Shown: positions 8,552 through 17,925, counted from the stretch's first letter. The stretch: DNA of 64,000 nt from Bacteroidota bacterium (GCA_017303895.1 JAFLBF010000004.1:208920-272919); one strand, 5' to 3'. Program-made: numbers and translations. Notes: generated by a model not told the origin, from the letters alone.

Positions 8552-9013
8552 TTACACACCAAACTGACTCAAATGATGATTCAGGTGTTTATAGAACATG
8601 TTATTGTATTCGGTAGCGTTTAACACACCAAAAGAGTGGGATTCTTTTCCATCAAAATGTTTAGCACCCAATTCCTGAGTCTTGCGGATAAAACCGATCA
8701 AACGTTCTTTCTCTGCAGCAAAATTTTTATCGTCTTTCACTAAAAAATCAGGACCGGTGCCGGAATTTTTCTTGTAAGGTTTTTCGTTCACTACAATTGG
8801 TTTCAAGACCAATTTTAAGATGAACTTCATGAATGCACCCGGAGCTTTGTATTTGTTAGGCTCGTATTCATATTCATAGGTTACTGCACAATGCGCCAAC
8901 ATTTGCGACACCGTCATTTTTCCCCACAATGCTTTTGTTTCAGGTGTTAGTTTATTGATGCGGTTAATGATCTCTTCACTAACCTCTTTTGAAAATACAT
9001 TTGGTAAAGCCAT
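8552..9013 (-). CDS. DUF1569 (DinB-like) family protein
   Basis: I start this at the ATG at 9013 (MALPNVFSKEV); the frame remains open upstream to 9115, but those residues run through the palindromic repeats and look non-coding. The 153-residue protein matches DUF1569, a DinB/YfiT-like four-helix family: ALWGKMTVSQMLAHCAVTYE near the N-terminus, the conserved GTGPDFLV segment and the C-terminal YKHLNHHLSQFGV. The histidines (H in MLAHC, HLNHH) are placed like the metal ligands of DinB-fold proteins. Enzymatic function is unknown. It is preceded by the palindrome cluster and followed by a strong terminator, so it is probably transcribed alone. Confidence 0.8.
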   Translation of the reverse strand: MALPNVFSKEVSEEIINRINKLTPETKALWGKMTVSQMLAHCAVTYEYEYEPNKYKAPGAFMKFILKLVLKPIVVNEKPYKKNSGTGPDFLVKDDKNFAAEKERLIGFIRKTQELGAKHFDGKESHSFGVLNATEYNNMFYKHLNHHLSQFGV

Positions 9014-9033
9014 TTGTTGTATGTTTAAAAAAA

Positions 9034-9249
9034 CTTGAAGGTGATAACACCTGCAAGGGCATGAAAGCCATTTAATATACTTTTTATTGCAGATGCTGTA
9101 CACCTGCATGGACATTGATAATTAGTGATCTTTGCCTTTGTTGGTGTTATCACCAACAATATAACGTATGCTATTTAGCCTTTTGTGTATTACCACCAAC
9201 AAAATGATGGTATGCAATTTTAGCCTTTGCAGGTGTTATCACCTGCAAA
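9034..9249. repeat. Cluster of five related palindromes
   Basis: Five elements share the core GGTG-TTAT-CACC: CTTGAAGGTGATAACACC at 9034 continuing to 9057 (inverse orientation), a decayed one at 9087-9109, TTGTTGGTG-TTAT-CACCAACAA at 9138-9159 (perfect arms), a decayed one at 9181-9204, and TTTGCAGGTG-TTAT then CACCTGCAAA at 9226-9249 (perfect 10-bp arms). The last three lie in tandem units of ~44-46 bases that also share TTTAGCCTTT before and TATGC after each palindrome. Arms differ between copies but stay complementary (GTTGG/CCAAC versus GCAGG/CCTGC), which suggests selection on pairing. They fill the gap between carA and the DUF1569 gene. Confidence 0.85.
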
Positions 9250-9265
9250 TCCCAACTAAATGATA

Positions 9266-10399
9266 TTATGCTGTAACTGCTGTCTTTTTTCCTGTTTTTA
9301 CTTTCACGATCATGCTCACAAAATCATCGAACAAATAACGTGCATCGTATGGTCCCGGGCAAGCTTCCGGATGGTATTGAACAGAGAATACATTTCTGTC
9401 GGTATAACGCAATCCTTCCACTGTATTATCATTCAAATTGATGTGTGTGATCTCCATGTTCTTCACTTTCGCTACATCCTCAGCCTTTACACCAAAACCG
9501 TGATTTTGTGAAGTGATCTCACTCTTACCGGTGATCAAATTCTTAACCGGGTGATTGATCCCACGATGTCCTTTGTGCATTTTAAAGGTTGAGATCCCTG
9601 ATGCTTCCGCGATCAGCTGATGACCTAAACAGATACCGAATGCAGGCACATTGGAATTAATAATATCTTTTACGATAGCAGCTTCATCGGGCATAACAGA
9701 AGGATCTCCGGGTCCGTTCGACACCATGAATCCATCCGGATTCCATTTCATCATTTCTGCGAAAGGCGTTTTTTGCGGGAATACCTGCAAATAACAATCG
9801 CGCTCCGCTAATGAACGTAAAATGTTCTTCTTCACTCCAAAATCGATCACCGCCACTTTATGTTTCGCATTGGCATCACCAAAGAAATAAGGCGTTTTAG
9901 TACTTACTTTTGATGATAACTCTAATCCGGCCATGGAAGGTACTTTTGCTAACTTTTCTTTCAGAACAGCCACATCCAATGTTTCGGAAGAGATGATGCA
10001 ATTCATCGCTCCCTTATCACGTATATATCTTACAATAGCACGCGTATCCACATCGGAGATAGCGACTATGCCATTTGACTCAAAATAATCCTTTATAGAA
10101 CCCGCAGAACGTTTTCTGGAAGGAAATTCATTAAATTGCTTACAAACTAATCCTGCGATCTTAATAGAATCGGATTCAACCTCATCGGTATTCACACCGT
10201 AATTTCCAATGTGGACATTGGTGGTTACCACGATCTGGCCGAAATAGGAAGGATCAGTAAAGATCTCCTGATAACCGGTCATACCAGTATTAAAACAGAT
10301 CTCACCGTAGGTTGTTCCGACCTTACCGGCAGCTTTTCCGTAAAATACTTTTCCGTCTTCGAGTAATAAAATGGCAGGGGCTTTAACAGTATATTTCAT
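9266..10399 (-). CDS. carA: Carbamoyl-phosphate synthase small subunit
   Basis: The glutaminase subunit of carbamoyl-phosphate synthase, which supplies ammonia to the CarB subunit for pyrimidine and arginine synthesis. Start chosen at the ATG at 10399 (MKYTVKAPAILLLEDG), giving 377 residues; a TTG 15 bases upstream lies in a terminator stem. The N-terminal CPSase small domain (GKVGTTYGEICFNTGMTGYQ) is followed by a class I glutamine amidotransferase domain with C257 in GICLGHQ and H343/E345 in QYHPEACPGP. carB is not in the window. The gene follows rplQ, but a perfect 14-bp stem-loop lies between them, so it is probably partly or wholly uncoupled from the ribosomal operon. Confidence 0.97.
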   Translation of the reverse strand: MKYTVKAPAILLLEDGKVFYGKAAGKVGTTYGEICFNTGMTGYQEIFTDPSYFGQIVVTTNVHIGNYGVNTDEVESDSIKIAGLVCKQFNEFPSRKRSAGSIKDYFESNGIVAISDVDTRAIVRYIRDKGAMNCIISSETLDVAVLKEKLAKVPSMAGLELSSKVSTKTPYFFGDANAKHKVAVIDFGVKKNILRSLAERDCYLQVFPQKTPFAEMMKWNPDGFMVSNGPGDPSVMPDEAAIVKDIINSNVPAFGICLGHQLIAEASGISTFKMHKGHRGINHPVKNLITGKSEITSQNHGFGVKAEDVAKVKNMEITHINLNDNTVEGLRYTDRNVFSVQYHPEACPGPYDARYLFDDFVSMIVKVKTGKKTAVTA

Positions 10400-10413
10400 A
10401 GCTTTAGGACACA

Positions 10414-10449
10414 AAAAAAGGATAAAGCAAAATTACTTTATCCTTTTTT
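10414..10449. terminator. Terminator after rplQ, end of the ribosomal operon
   Basis: AAAAAAGGATAAAG (10414-10427) and CTTTATCCTTTTTT (10436-10449) form a perfect 14-bp stem with an 8-base loop. It is flanked by T runs in both directions and lies between rplQ and carA. Confidence 0.9.
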
Positions 10450-10475
10450 ATGATTGAAATTTTAATTTTCACAAA

Positions 10476-10949
10476 TTATTCACTTTTTGCGTTATCATCA
10501 GTTGACTCAGCTGCCGGAGCTGCTTTTTTCTTACCGGAACCACGTCTTGAAGATTTTGCTTTTGCAGGAGCTTTAGCACCTAACAAGTTTTCGTTGAAAT
10601 CAACTAACTCGATCAAGCAAGTATCTGCGTTATCACCTAAACGGTTACCTGTTTTGATGATGCGAGTGTATCCACCCGGACGGTCAGCAATTTTAGTAGC
10701 TACTTCCTTGAAAAGGATCGTAACCGCTTCCTTGTTACCAAGGTAAGCAAATACTGTACGTCTTGAATGAGTTGAATCATCTTTAGATTTTGTTAAAAGA
10801 GGCTCAACATATGTTCTTAAAGCTTTCGCTTTCGCCAATGTAGTATTGATGCGTTTGTGCAGAATTAAAGAACTAGCTAAGTTAGCCAACATCGCTTTGC
10901 GGTGTGCTGATTTTCTGCCTAAATTGTTTATTTTATCTCCGTGTCTCAT
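10476..10949 (-). CDS. rplQ: 50S ribosomal protein L17
   Basis: Last gene of the ribosomal cluster. The first ~115 residues are a standard bL17 ([20 protein letters not shown] start, [17 protein letters not shown]). The 157-residue protein carries a ~35-residue Lys/Ala/Ser-rich tail ([20 protein letters not shown]), a low-complexity extension often seen in Bacteroidota L17. It follows rpoA as in most bacteria and ends 26 bases before the terminator stem. Confidence 0.97.
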   Translation of the reverse strand: MRHGDKINNLGRKSAHRKAMLANLASSLILHKRINTTLAKAKALRTYVEPLLTKSKDDSTHSRRTVFAYLGNKEAVTILFKEVATKIADRPGGYTRIIKTGNRLGDNADTCLIELVDFNENLLGAKAPAKAKSSRRGSGKKKAAPAAESTDDNAKSE

Positions 10950-10967
10950 TTTTCTATTAAGTATTGT

Positions 10968-11006
10968 GTATCAGGTATCCAGTATCAAGATCTTCGTACC
11001 TGATAC
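10968..11006. repeat. Inverted heptad repeat between rpoA and rplQ
   Basis: GTATCAGGTA (10968-10977) and TACCTGATAC (10997-11006) are perfect inverted arms. The surrounding tract reads as successive seven-base words (GTATCAG, GTATCCA, GTATCAA, then GTACCTG, ATACTTT, GTACTTT). The transcript would form a hairpin in the 74-base rpoA-rplQ spacer. Confidence 0.6.
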
Positions 11007-11023
11007 TTTGTACTTTTTACTTC

Positions 11024-12016
11024 TTATTCTTTATCTAATTTATATTTTGCTAAGTTCATTCCGAACGTTAAACCTTTGTTTGCAACTAGGTCTTCTAACT
11101 CTGTTAATGACTTTTTACCGAAGTTACGGAATTTCAAAAGATCATGTTTAGCGAAAGATACCAGGTCAGCTAGCGTTTCTACATCAGCAGCTTTTAAGCA
11201 ATTCAAAGCACGTACTGACAAGTCCATATCAACCAATTTGGTTTTCAATAACTGACGCATGTGTAATGAAGTCTCATCAAACTCTTCAGTAGCCATTTTC
11301 TCTTCAGTATCCAATGTGATACGCTCATCAGAGAATAACATGAAGTGGTGGATCAAGATCTTAGCAGCTTCTTTCAAAGCATCTTTCGGGTGGATAGATC
11401 CATCAGTAGTGATATTCATTACTAATTTCTCATAATCCGTTTTTTGCTCCACACGGTAGTTCTCAATGCTGTATTGTACATTTTTGATCGGAGTGTAGAT
11501 AGAGTCGATTGGAATTAAACCAGCGCTAGCGTTAACAGGCTTGTTCTCATCAGCAGGAACGTATCCACGACCTTTATCAATAGTGATCTCTAATTTAATT
11601 TTAACATTTGACTCCATGTTGCAGATCACTAGATCCGGATTCAACACTTGGTAGTTAGAAGTAAATTTACCGATATCACCTGCAGTTAACTGGTTTTTAC
11701 CTGTAATGTTTACAGTTACTTTTTCGAAGTCAGTAGTTTCAATTTGCTTTTTAAAACGAACTTGTTTCAAGTTAAGGATGATCTCTGTCACATCTTCGGT
11801 AACACCTTTGATAGTAGAGAATTCATGATCAACACCTTCAATTTTTATAGTAGTTATTGCGTAACCCTCAAGAGATGATAATAAGATTCTGCGTAGTGCA
11901 TTACCAACAGTAATACCATAACCAGGCTCTAAAGGACGAAATTCGAATTGACCTTCGGTTTCGCTAGAGTTAATCATTATAACCTTATCAGGTTTTTGAA
12001 AAGCTAAAATTGCCAT
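11024..12016 (-). CDS. rpoA: RNA polymerase alpha subunit
   Basis: A 330-residue alpha subunit, the scaffold for RNA polymerase assembly. The N-terminal dimerisation domain shows [20 protein letters not shown]. The C-terminal domain, which contacts UP elements and activators, shows [19 protein letters not shown] and [15 protein letters not shown]. Length is normal. It sits in the alpha operon order rpsM-rpsK-rpsD-rpoA-rplQ. Confidence 0.99.
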   Translation of the reverse strand: MAILAFQKPDKVIMINSSETEGQFEFRPLEPGYGITVGNALRRILLSSLEGYAITTIKIEGVDHEFSTIKGVTEDVTEIILNLKQVRFKKQIETTDFEKVTVNITGKNQLTAGDIGKFTSNYQVLNPDLVICNMESNVKIKLEITIDKGRGYVPADENKPVNASAGLIPIDSIYTPIKNVQYSIENYRVEQKTDYEKLVMNITTDGSIHPKDALKEAAKILIHHFMLFSDERITLDTEEKMATEEFDETSLHMRQLLKTKLVDMDLSVRALNCLKAADVETLADLVSFAKHDLLKFRNFGKKSLTELEDLVANKGLTFGMNLAKYKLDKE

Positions 12017-12074
12017 TGTATATGTATGTTTTTTTGTTTGTGAATAGATAAATTAAGAGTGTAAATATACTCAA

Positions 12075-12680
12075 TTATTTTGAGTACAACTCCACGATTA
12101 ATTGTTCTTTGATGTTTTCAGGGATCTGAACACGCTCAGGCATTGAAATGTATTTACCTTTCATTGCTGATTTGTCGAAATCCATCCAAGGAAATGCATT
12201 AGCAGCTGCAGCAACTGAACTATTGATCACTTCCAAAGATTTTGAACGCTCACGTACTTCAACAACATCTCCCGGTTTAAGGATATAAGATGCGATATTC
12301 ACAACTTTACCGTTTACTTCGATATGGCAGTGACCAACTAATTGGCGAGCTGCTGAACGGGATGGAGCAATGCCCATACGGTAAACTACGTTATCCAAAC
12401 GAGATTCGATCAATTGTAATAAAACCTCACCTGTGATACCTTTTGCACGAGATGCCATATCAAATATTTTAGCAAATTGACGCTCTAAAATACCGTATGT
12501 ATATTTTGCTTTTTGTTTTTCTTGTAACTGGATCGCGTACTCCGATTGTTTAGCACGTTTCTTTGCTAAACCATGTTGTCCTGGAGGGTAGTTCTTTTTT
12601 TCTAATGCTTTATCAGGACCAAAAATTGGTTCTCTGAATTTTCTTGCGATCTTTGATTTAGGACCTGTATATCTTGCCAT
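12075..12680 (-). CDS. rpsD: 30S ribosomal protein S4
   Basis: A 201-residue uS4, a primary 16S rRNA binder. It has the N-terminal domain ([20 protein letters not shown]) and an S4 RNA-binding domain ([20 protein letters not shown], then [15 protein letters not shown]). The N-terminal zinc cysteines found in some S4 proteins are absent, so this is the zinc-free form. It occupies its usual place between rpsK and rpoA. Confidence 0.98.
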   Translation of the reverse strand: MARYTGPKSKIARKFREPIFGPDKALEKKNYPPGQHGLAKKRAKQSEYAIQLQEKQKAKYTYGILERQFAKIFDMASRAKGITGEVLLQLIESRLDNVVYRMGIAPSRSAARQLVGHCHIEVNGKVVNIASYILKPGDVVEVRERSKSLEVINSSVAAAANAFPWMDFDKSAMKGKYISMPERVQIPENIKEQLIVELYSK

Positions 12681-12746
12681 TGTATTATTTTTTACTTATT
12701 GAAATTCGTTATATATATTTTGATTTATCTAAGGAAAAGCCTCAGA

Positions 12747-13157
12747 TTAAACTCTTCTGCGTTTTGGAGGACGGCAACCGTTGTGTGGGATTGGAGTTAC
12801 ATCCATGATCTCAGTAACTTCGATACCTGCACCTGCAATTGTACGGATAGCTGATTCACGACCGGCACCAGGACCTTTTACAAATACTTTTACTTTACGT
12901 AAACCTGCATCGTGTGCAACTTTAGCACAGTCTTGAGCCGCTAATTGTGCTGCATATGGCGTGTTCTTTTTAGAACCACGGAATCCCATTTTACCTGCAC
13001 TTGACCAAGAAATAACCTGACCAGCGTTGTTAGTTAAAGAAATGATGATGTTGTTGAATGTTGCATTGATATGCGCTTGTCCAACAGCTTCCACTTTTAC
13101 AACTCTCTTTTTTGCTGCAGCTTTAGCAGCAGTAGTTGTTTGATTTTGTTTTGCCAT
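12747..13157 (-). CDS. rpsK: 30S ribosomal protein S11
   Basis: A 136-residue uS11 of the 30S platform. Diagnostic segments are [21 protein letters not shown], split here as [11 protein letters not shown] plus [10 protein letters not shown], and the C-terminal [19 protein letters not shown] short Lys/Ala-rich N-terminal tail ([19 protein letters not shown]) precedes the domain. It is separated from rpsM by an unusually long 113-base spacer. Confidence 0.98.
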   Translation of the reverse strand: MAKQNQTTTAAKAAAKKRVVKVEAVGQAHINATFNNIIISLTNNAGQVISWSSAGKMGFRGSKKNTPYAAQLAAQDCAKVAHDAGLRKVKVFVKGPGAGRESAIRTIAGAGIEVTEIMDVTPIPHNGCRPPKRRRV

Positions 13158-13176
13158 TTTTTGTTTTTTAATGATC

Positions 13177-13263
13177 GTTAACCGCCTTGCAACGGATAAC
13201 CGCTTTTGTTATTACTATCCTGTCCTTGGTTGCTCAGAATATCAGCTACACAAGGGGTGAGGA
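13177..13263 (-). other. Structured spacer between rpsM and rpsK
   Basis: The 113-base gap can form two hairpins in the transcript: GUUA-U-CCG with CGG-U-UAAC (13177-13200) and UCCU plus CCUUG pairing with CAAGG plus AGGA (13218-13263). Most other spacers in the cluster are under 80 bases. No reading frame is seen. It may be an internal leader or processing site; no known riboregulator family is recognised. Confidence 0.35.
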
Positions 13264-13270
13264 CTATTTA

Positions 13271-13648
13271 TTATTTAGTTACTTTTTTCTTGTTAGCAAC
13301 AGTCTTACGCTTACCTTTACGTGTACGAGCGTTGTTTTTAGTTGTTTGACCACGAACAGGCAAACCAACACGGTGACGGATACCACGGTATGAACCGATA
13401 TCCATTAAACGTTTGATGTTCAATTGAACTTCAGAACGTAATGCACCTTCTAATCTATATTTATCGTTTAGAATGTTACGGATAGCTGTTAATTGATCAT
13501 CATTCCAGTCTTTTACTTTGATGTTAACATCTACACCAGCTTCAGCTAATACTTTTTGAGCTGTAGAACGTCCAATTCCGTAAATATAAGTTAAACCTAT
13601 TTCACCTCTTTTGTTGTTTGGTAAGTCAATACCTGCAATTCTTGCCAT
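13271..13648 (-). CDS. rpsM: 30S ribosomal protein S13
   Basis: A 125-residue uS13 of the 30S head. It starts [20 protein letters not shown], has the helix-turn-helix segment [12 protein letters not shown] and ends in the basic tail [20 protein letters not shown] followed by [11 protein letters not shown]. First gene of the alpha group, 50 bases after rpmJ. Confidence 0.98.
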   Translation of the reverse strand: MARIAGIDLPNNKRGEIGLTYIYGIGRSTAQKVLAEAGVDVNIKVKDWNDDQLTAIRNILNDKYRLEGALRSEVQLNIKRLMDIGSYRGIRHRVGLPVRGQTTKNNARTRKGKRKTVANKKKVTK

Positions 13649-13698
13649 TTTATTTAATTAATTATGTTTTTAAAAATGTTTATGCCAAATGCCGACAA

Positions 13699-13815
13699 TT
13701 ATTTTTGTCTTTGTTTGAATTTAGGATTTTTCTTGTTGATAACATACAAGCGTCCTTTTCTACGAACAATTTTGCAATCTGCGCTTCTTTTTTTTACTGA
13801 TGCTCTTACTTTCAT
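13699..13815 (-). CDS. rpmJ: 50S ribosomal protein L36, zinc-free form
   Basis: A 38-residue bL36: [19 protein letters not shown], then [19 protein letters not shown]. The basic framework is typical, but of the usual C-x2-C-x12-C-x4-H zinc ligands only C14 remains; the others read S/R, N and F. This is the C-minus form. It lies between infA and rpsM, its standard position, and is short enough to be missed by length-filtered gene finding. Confidence 0.95.
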   Translation of the reverse strand: MKVRASVKKRSADCKIVRRKGRLYVINKKNPKFKQRQK

Positions 13816-13856
13816 TTTTACTTTTTGTTTATCGGTTCTGCTTTTCCAGAACCATA

Positions 13857-14075
13857 TTATTTATATCTGTATGAAATTCTTCCTTTTGTTAGATCGTATG
13901 GCGACATTTCAACCTTTACTTTATCACCTGGTAAAATTTTAATGTAGTGCATACGCATCTTTCCTGAAATGTGAGCGGTGATCACATGTCCGTTTTCAAG
14001 CTCAACGCGAAACATTGCATTTGACAATGCCTCGATAATTGTTCCGTCTTGCTCAATTGACGCTTGTTTTGCCAT
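13857..14075 (-). CDS. infA: Translation initiation factor IF-1
   Basis: A 72-residue S1/OB-fold protein that blocks the A site during initiation. Typical segments are [40 protein letters not shown] and [19 protein letters not shown]. Length is exactly that of the family. It is placed between map and rpmJ. Confidence 0.98.
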   Translation of the reverse strand: MAKQASIEQDGTIIEALSNAMFRVELENGHVITAHISGKMRMHYIKILPGDKVKVEMSPYDLTKGRISYRYK

Positions 14076-14099
14076 ACTCTAATTTAAAATTCTAATCTA

Positions 14100-14888
14100 T
14101 TATTTTTTATTCTTTAATACTTCTTCAATAAAATCAAAGCTCGATAAAATATCTGCCTTGTTTTTTCCGATCGTTACCGTATGCTCAAAATGAGCAGATG
14201 GCATATTATCGGAGGTCCGGATCGTCCATCCATCATTTTCCTGAAGGATGTTTCGCTTTCCAAAATTGATCATCGGCTCTATTGCGATCACCAATCCTTC
14301 TTGCAACTTTAAACCGGTTCCTTTTTTACCGTAATTCGGTACTTCAGGCGACTCGTGCAGGAACTTCCCTACTCCATGTCCAACCAATTCGCGAACAACA
14401 GAAAAACCATTGCTTTCGGCATGTGTCTGAACCGCTTCGGCTATATCACCTATTCGTTTCCCAACCACACTCATCTCAATGCCTTTATACAAGCTTTCTT
14501 TTGTAACCTGTAACAATTTCAACACTTCCGGTTTTACTTCTCCAACAGCAAATGTATAAGCAGAATCGCCTACAAATGTGTTTTTCACAACCCCACAATC
14601 AACCGAAACAATATCCCCATCTTTCAATTCATACTTTCCGGGAATTCCATGTACAACATGAGAATTAACCGAGATACAAAGTGAATTCGGAAATCCATTG
14701 TAATTTAAAAATGCCGGAGTAGCTTGGTTATCTTTGATAAACTCGTAAGCTATTTTATCTAATGATAAAGTAGTAACTCCCGGTTTAATAACTTTTGCTA
14801 CTTCTGCTAAAGTTTTTCCAACAAGTAAAGAACTTTCTCTAATTAATTCAATCTCTTCCTTGGTCTTGTAAAACAAATCTTTCGCCAC
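14100..14888 (-). CDS. map: Methionine aminopeptidase, type I
   Basis: A 262-residue type I enzyme that removes the N-terminal Met from nascent proteins. Metal ligands are recognisable: D in VSVDCG, D in FVGDSAYTF, H in HGVGKFLHESP, E in IEPMI and E in the C-terminal FEHTVTI. The substrate-contacting His lies in NSHVVHGIPG. There is no N-terminal zinc-finger extension. It sits between secY and infA; adk is absent from this position. Confidence 0.97.
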   Translation of the reverse strand: MAKDLFYKTKEEIELIRESSLLVGKTLAEVAKVIKPGVTTLSLDKIAYEFIKDNQATPAFLNYNGFPNSLCISVNSHVVHGIPGKYELKDGDIVSVDCGVVKNTFVGDSAYTFAVGEVKPEVLKLLQVTKESLYKGIEMSVVGKRIGDIAEAVQTHAESNGFSVVRELVGHGVGKFLHESPEVPNYGKKGTGLKLQEGLVIAIEPMINFGKRNILQENDGWTIRTSDNMPSAHFEHTVTIGKNKADILSSFDFIEEVLKNKK

Positions 14889-14910
14889 CGTCTATCTTTT
14901 TTTGTTTTAT

Positions 14911-16254
14911 CTATGCGTTTGCTGTCATACCCACAGAAGAACGACCTTGAATTCTTCCGGATTTCATTAAGCCGTCATAGTGACGCATTAACAAATGACT
15001 TTCTATTTGTTGAAGTGTATCCAATACAACCCCTACTAAGATCAATAATGATGTACCACCGTAGAATTGTGCAAATTCTTGAGTGATATCCAATTTCACT
15101 GCAAATGCAGGTAATATCGCGATCAATGCTAAGAATAATGAACCAGGGAATGTGATACGGGACATTACTGCATCAATAAATTCTGCTGTTTTTTTACCAG
15201 GCTGGATACCCGGAATAAAACCACCGTTACGTTTCATATCTTCTGCCATTTGATTCGGATTAACCGTGATAGCAGTATAGAAATAAGTAAAGATGATGAT
15301 CAATGCTGCGAATACTAAATTGTACCAGAAACCATAGTGATTTGAGAATGTAGATACAAATCCTGTAATGTTATCTGATCCAACTGCCTGAGCAATAGTT
15401 AATGGGATGAACATGATCGCTTGCGCGAAGATGATCGGCATAACGCCTGCAGCATTCACTTTTAAAGGAATGTACTGACGAACACCACCATATTGTTTGT
15501 TTCCAACTATCTTTTTAGCATACTGTACAGGGATCTTTCTTGTTCCTTGAACCAACATGATCGAACCAACAATAACTAGCAACAATAAAACGATCTCGAT
15601 CAACATCATGATCAATCCTCCGCCTTCACCACTCACACGTGAACCGAATTCAGAGATGAATGCGAAAGGTAAACGGGCAATGATACCGATCATGATCAAT
15701 AAAGAGATACCGTTACCGATACCTTTATCAGTGATCTTCTCTCCTATCCACATTACGAACATTGTTCCAGTGATAAGGATCAAAACTGATTGGAACCACC
15801 AGAATCCGCTAGGATCAATAACAACACCTGCTTTATTGGTAATTTGCGTTGCAATATAACCAGGAGCTTGTGCTGCAGTAATAGCTACAGTTAAAAAACG
15901 AGTGATCTGATTGATCTTTTTACGTCCACTCTCCCCCTCCATTTGCATTTTGCGGAAATAAGGCAATGCCATTCCTAACAACTGGATAACGATCGATGCA
16001 GAAATGTATGGCATGATACCTAAACCAAAGATAGATGCACGTGAAAATGCTCCACCTGCAAAGATATTGATCAACCCGATCAATCCGCTATCGCTAGCTT
16101 GGTTTGCCGCTTCCAATGCATCGGAGTTAACTCCGGGAAGAACAACGTAAGAACCCAATCGGTAGATCAACACAAAGCCCAACGTATTCAGGATACGTGT
16201 TCTTAGCTCATCGATCTTCCAAATGTTTTTTAATGTATTTATAAAGTTTTTCAT
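14911..16254 (-). CDS. secY: Protein translocase subunit SecY
   Basis: A 447-residue polytopic channel subunit of the Sec translocon. Ten membrane helices can be placed, with the plug region near GLINIFAGGAFSRASIFGLG, the family motif GMALPYFRKMQMEGESGRKK and the cytoplasmic loop QGTRKIPVQYAKK. Length is normal. It follows rplO as in most bacteria. Confidence 0.98.
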   Translation of the reverse strand: MKNFINTLKNIWKIDELRTRILNTLGFVLIYRLGSYVVLPGVNSDALEAANQASDSGLIGLINIFAGGAFSRASIFGLGIMPYISASIVIQLLGMALPYFRKMQMEGESGRKKINQITRFLTVAITAAQAPGYIATQITNKAGVVIDPSGFWWFQSVLILITGTMFVMWIGEKITDKGIGNGISLLIMIGIIARLPFAFISEFGSRVSGEGGGLIMMLIEIVLLLLVIVGSIMLVQGTRKIPVQYAKKIVGNKQYGGVRQYIPLKVNAAGVMPIIFAQAIMFIPLTIAQAVGSDNITGFVSTFSNHYGFWYNLVFAALIIIFTYFYTAITVNPNQMAEDMKRNGGFIPGIQPGKKTAEFIDAVMSRITFPGSLFLALIAILPAFAVKLDITQEFAQFYGGTSLLILVGVVLDTLQQIESHLLMRHYDGLMKSGRIQGRSSVGMTANA

Positions 16255-16277
16255 ATATCAATTTTGATTGCGTAAAA

Positions 16278-16736
16278 TTACGCTTTTTCAATTGCTACTG
16301 CACTTCCACCTTTAGCTTCGATAGCTGATTTTGCTGTTGCAGAGAATGCGTGTACTTTCACTTCTACTTTTGATTTTAACTCACCACGACCTAATACTTT
16401 AACTTTATCATTCTTGTGAGCTAATCCTTTAGAAACTAGGAAAGCCAAATCAATTGTTTCTACTTTATTGTTGTCAACCAAACCTTGGATAACATCTAGA
16501 TTGATACCACGGTATTCAACACGGTTGATGTTTTTGAATCCAAATTTAGGAACACGTCTTTGTAATGGCATCTGACCACCTTCGAATCCTCTTTTAGCAG
16601 AGTATCCGGAACGGGATTGAGCACCTTTATGACCTTTTGTTGAAGTTCCGCCTTTTCCTGATCCTTGACCTCTACCTAAACGTTTTTTTGCGTTTTTTAC
16701 AGAACCTTCTGCTGGTGTTAATTTACTTAAGTTCAT
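16278..16736 (-). CDS. rplO: 50S ribosomal protein L15
   Basis: A 152-residue uL15. I start at the ATG at 16736 (MNLSKLTPAEGS); a GTG directly upstream only adds one residue. Diagnostic segments are KKRLGRGQGSGKGGTSTKGH and the central GFEGGQMPLQRRVPKFGF. It binds 23S rRNA late in assembly and lies between rpmD and secY. Confidence 0.97.
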   Translation of the reverse strand: MNLSKLTPAEGSVKNAKKRLGRGQGSGKGGTSTKGHKGAQSRSGYSAKRGFEGGQMPLQRRVPKFGFKNINRVEYRGINLDVIQGLVDNNKVETIDLAFLVSKGLAHKNDKVKVLGRGELKSKVEVKVHAFSATAKSAIEAKGGSAVAIEKA

Positions 16737-16763
16737 CACTTATTATGATTAATTGTGTTATTA

Positions 16764-16943
16764 TTAAATATTTTCTACAGTAACTAAATGCGCTACTTTT
16801 TTAACCATTCCAAGGATCTGAGGTGTAGCCTCTTTCTCCAATGTTTGGTTCATTTTGGTAAAACCCAAAGCACGTAATGTACGCTTTTGACGCTCAGGAC
16901 GGTCGATACCACTTTTTACTTGTTTGATTTTAATTTTTGCCAT
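16764..16943 (-). CDS. rpmD: 50S ribosomal protein L30
   Basis: A 59-residue uL30: MAKIKIKQVKSGIDRPERQ, with the typical QKRTLRALGFTKMNQ and the C-terminal MVKKVAHLVTVENI. It fills the gap between rpsE and rplO, where L30 belongs. The gene is only 180 bases long and is easily missed. Confidence 0.96.
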   Translation of the reverse strand: MAKIKIKQVKSGIDRPERQKRTLRALGFTKMNQTLEKEATPQILGMVKKVAHLVTVENI

Positions 16944-16952
16944 TTTGCTGTT

Positions 16953-17014
16953 AGTTTAAAGTTTGAAAGTTTAATGTTAAAAGTTTTTCAACTTTGAACA
17001 ATGAACTTTAAACT
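16953..17014. repeat. Palindrome of heptad GTTT repeats between rpsE and rpmD
   Basis: AGTTTAAAGTT (16953-16963) and AACTTTAAACT (17004-17014) are perfect inverted arms. Within the left half GTT recurs at 16954, 16961, 16969, 16976 and 16983, and AAC recurs at seven-base steps in the right half. It gives a long imperfect hairpin in a 75-base spacer inside the spc operon. Confidence 0.7.
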
Positions 17015-17018
17015 CATT

Positions 17019-17537
17019 TTATCCGTTAAATACTTTTTCCATTGAGATACCACGTTGTTGAGCAACAGCAGCAGCATCACGCATTTTCATCAATGCATCC
17101 ATTGTAGCTTTCACTACGTTGTGAGGATTTGATGAACCTTTTGATTTAGCCAATACGTCTGTTACACCAACGCTCTCTAACACTGCACGCATCGCACCAC
17201 CAGCGATAACACCGGTACCGTGAGCAGCAGGCTTCAAGAATACAACAGAACCACTGAATTTACCATGTTGTTCGTGAGGAACAGTTCCTCTAACGATAGC
17301 AACTTTGATCAAATTCTTTTTTGCATCCTCAATACCTTTAGTGATAGCATCAGTAACCTCTTTTGCTTTTCCTAAACCGTAACCTACGATACCTTTTTCA
17401 TTTCCTACAACAACGATTGCAGAAAATGTAAAGTTTCTACCACCTTTAGTAACTTTGGTTACACGTTGAATGCTAACAAGTTTATCTTTTAACTCGATAT
17501 CACTTGATTTTACTCTTTTTACGTTTGCGTTTGACAC
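17019..17537 (-). CDS. rpsE: 30S ribosomal protein S5
   Basis: A 172-residue uS5 involved in translational accuracy. It shows the N-terminal S5 domain ([39 protein letters not shown]) and the C-terminal domain with [20 protein letters not shown]. It lies between rplR and rpmD. Confidence 0.98.
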   Translation of the reverse strand: MSNANVKRVKSSDIELKDKLVSIQRVTKVTKGGRNFTFSAIVVVGNEKGIVGYGLGKAKEVTDAITKGIEDAKKNLIKVAIVRGTVPHEQHGKFSGSVVFLKPAAHGTGVIAGGAMRAVLESVGVTDVLAKSKGSSNPHNVVKATMDALMKMRDAAAVAQQRGISMEKVFNG

Positions 17538-17568
17538 GATATAAAATTTTTAATTTTTAACTGATTGA

Positions 17569-17925
17569 TTAGAATTTAAGTCCTGCTTCACGAGCAGCTT
17601 CTGCTAATGATTTAACACGACCGTGGTACAAGTACCCGTTTCTGTCGAAACGAACAGATGTGATACCAGCGCTAGCAGCTTTCTCAGCGATTGCTTTCCC
17701 TACTAATTTCGCTTGATCGATCTTGTTTACTTTAGCCTCAGCAATACCTTTATCGGCAGATGATGCTGAAAGAAGTGTTTTTCCTGCATTATCATCAATT
17801 AGCTGAACATAAATTCCTTTATTACTTCTAAAAACAGAAAGTCTTGGACTTTGTGCATCACCGCTAACCACCTTACGGATACGTTGCTTGATTCTGTTTC
17901 TTCTGTATTCTCTTGTAATTGCCAT
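17569..17925 (-). CDS. rplR: 50S ribosomal protein L18
   Basis: A 118-residue uL18, a 5S rRNA binder. Typical segments are [31 protein letters not shown] and the C-terminal [20 protein letters not shown]. It lies between rplF and rpsE. Confidence 0.98.
   Translation of the reverse strand: MAITREYRRNRIKQRIRKVVSGDAQSPRLSVFRSNKGIYVQLIDDNAGKTLLSASSADKGIAEAKVNKIDQAKLVGKAIAEKAASAGITSVRFDRNGYLYHGRVKSLAEAAREAGLKF

Noticed and set aside
9034-9249. Possible CRISPR array
   Set aside because: Units are few, palindromes differ in their arms, flanks are also repeated and no cas gene is present.
10400-10414. TTG start of carA at 10414
   Set aside because: It would begin in the arm of the rplQ terminator; the ATG at 10399 matches the family start.
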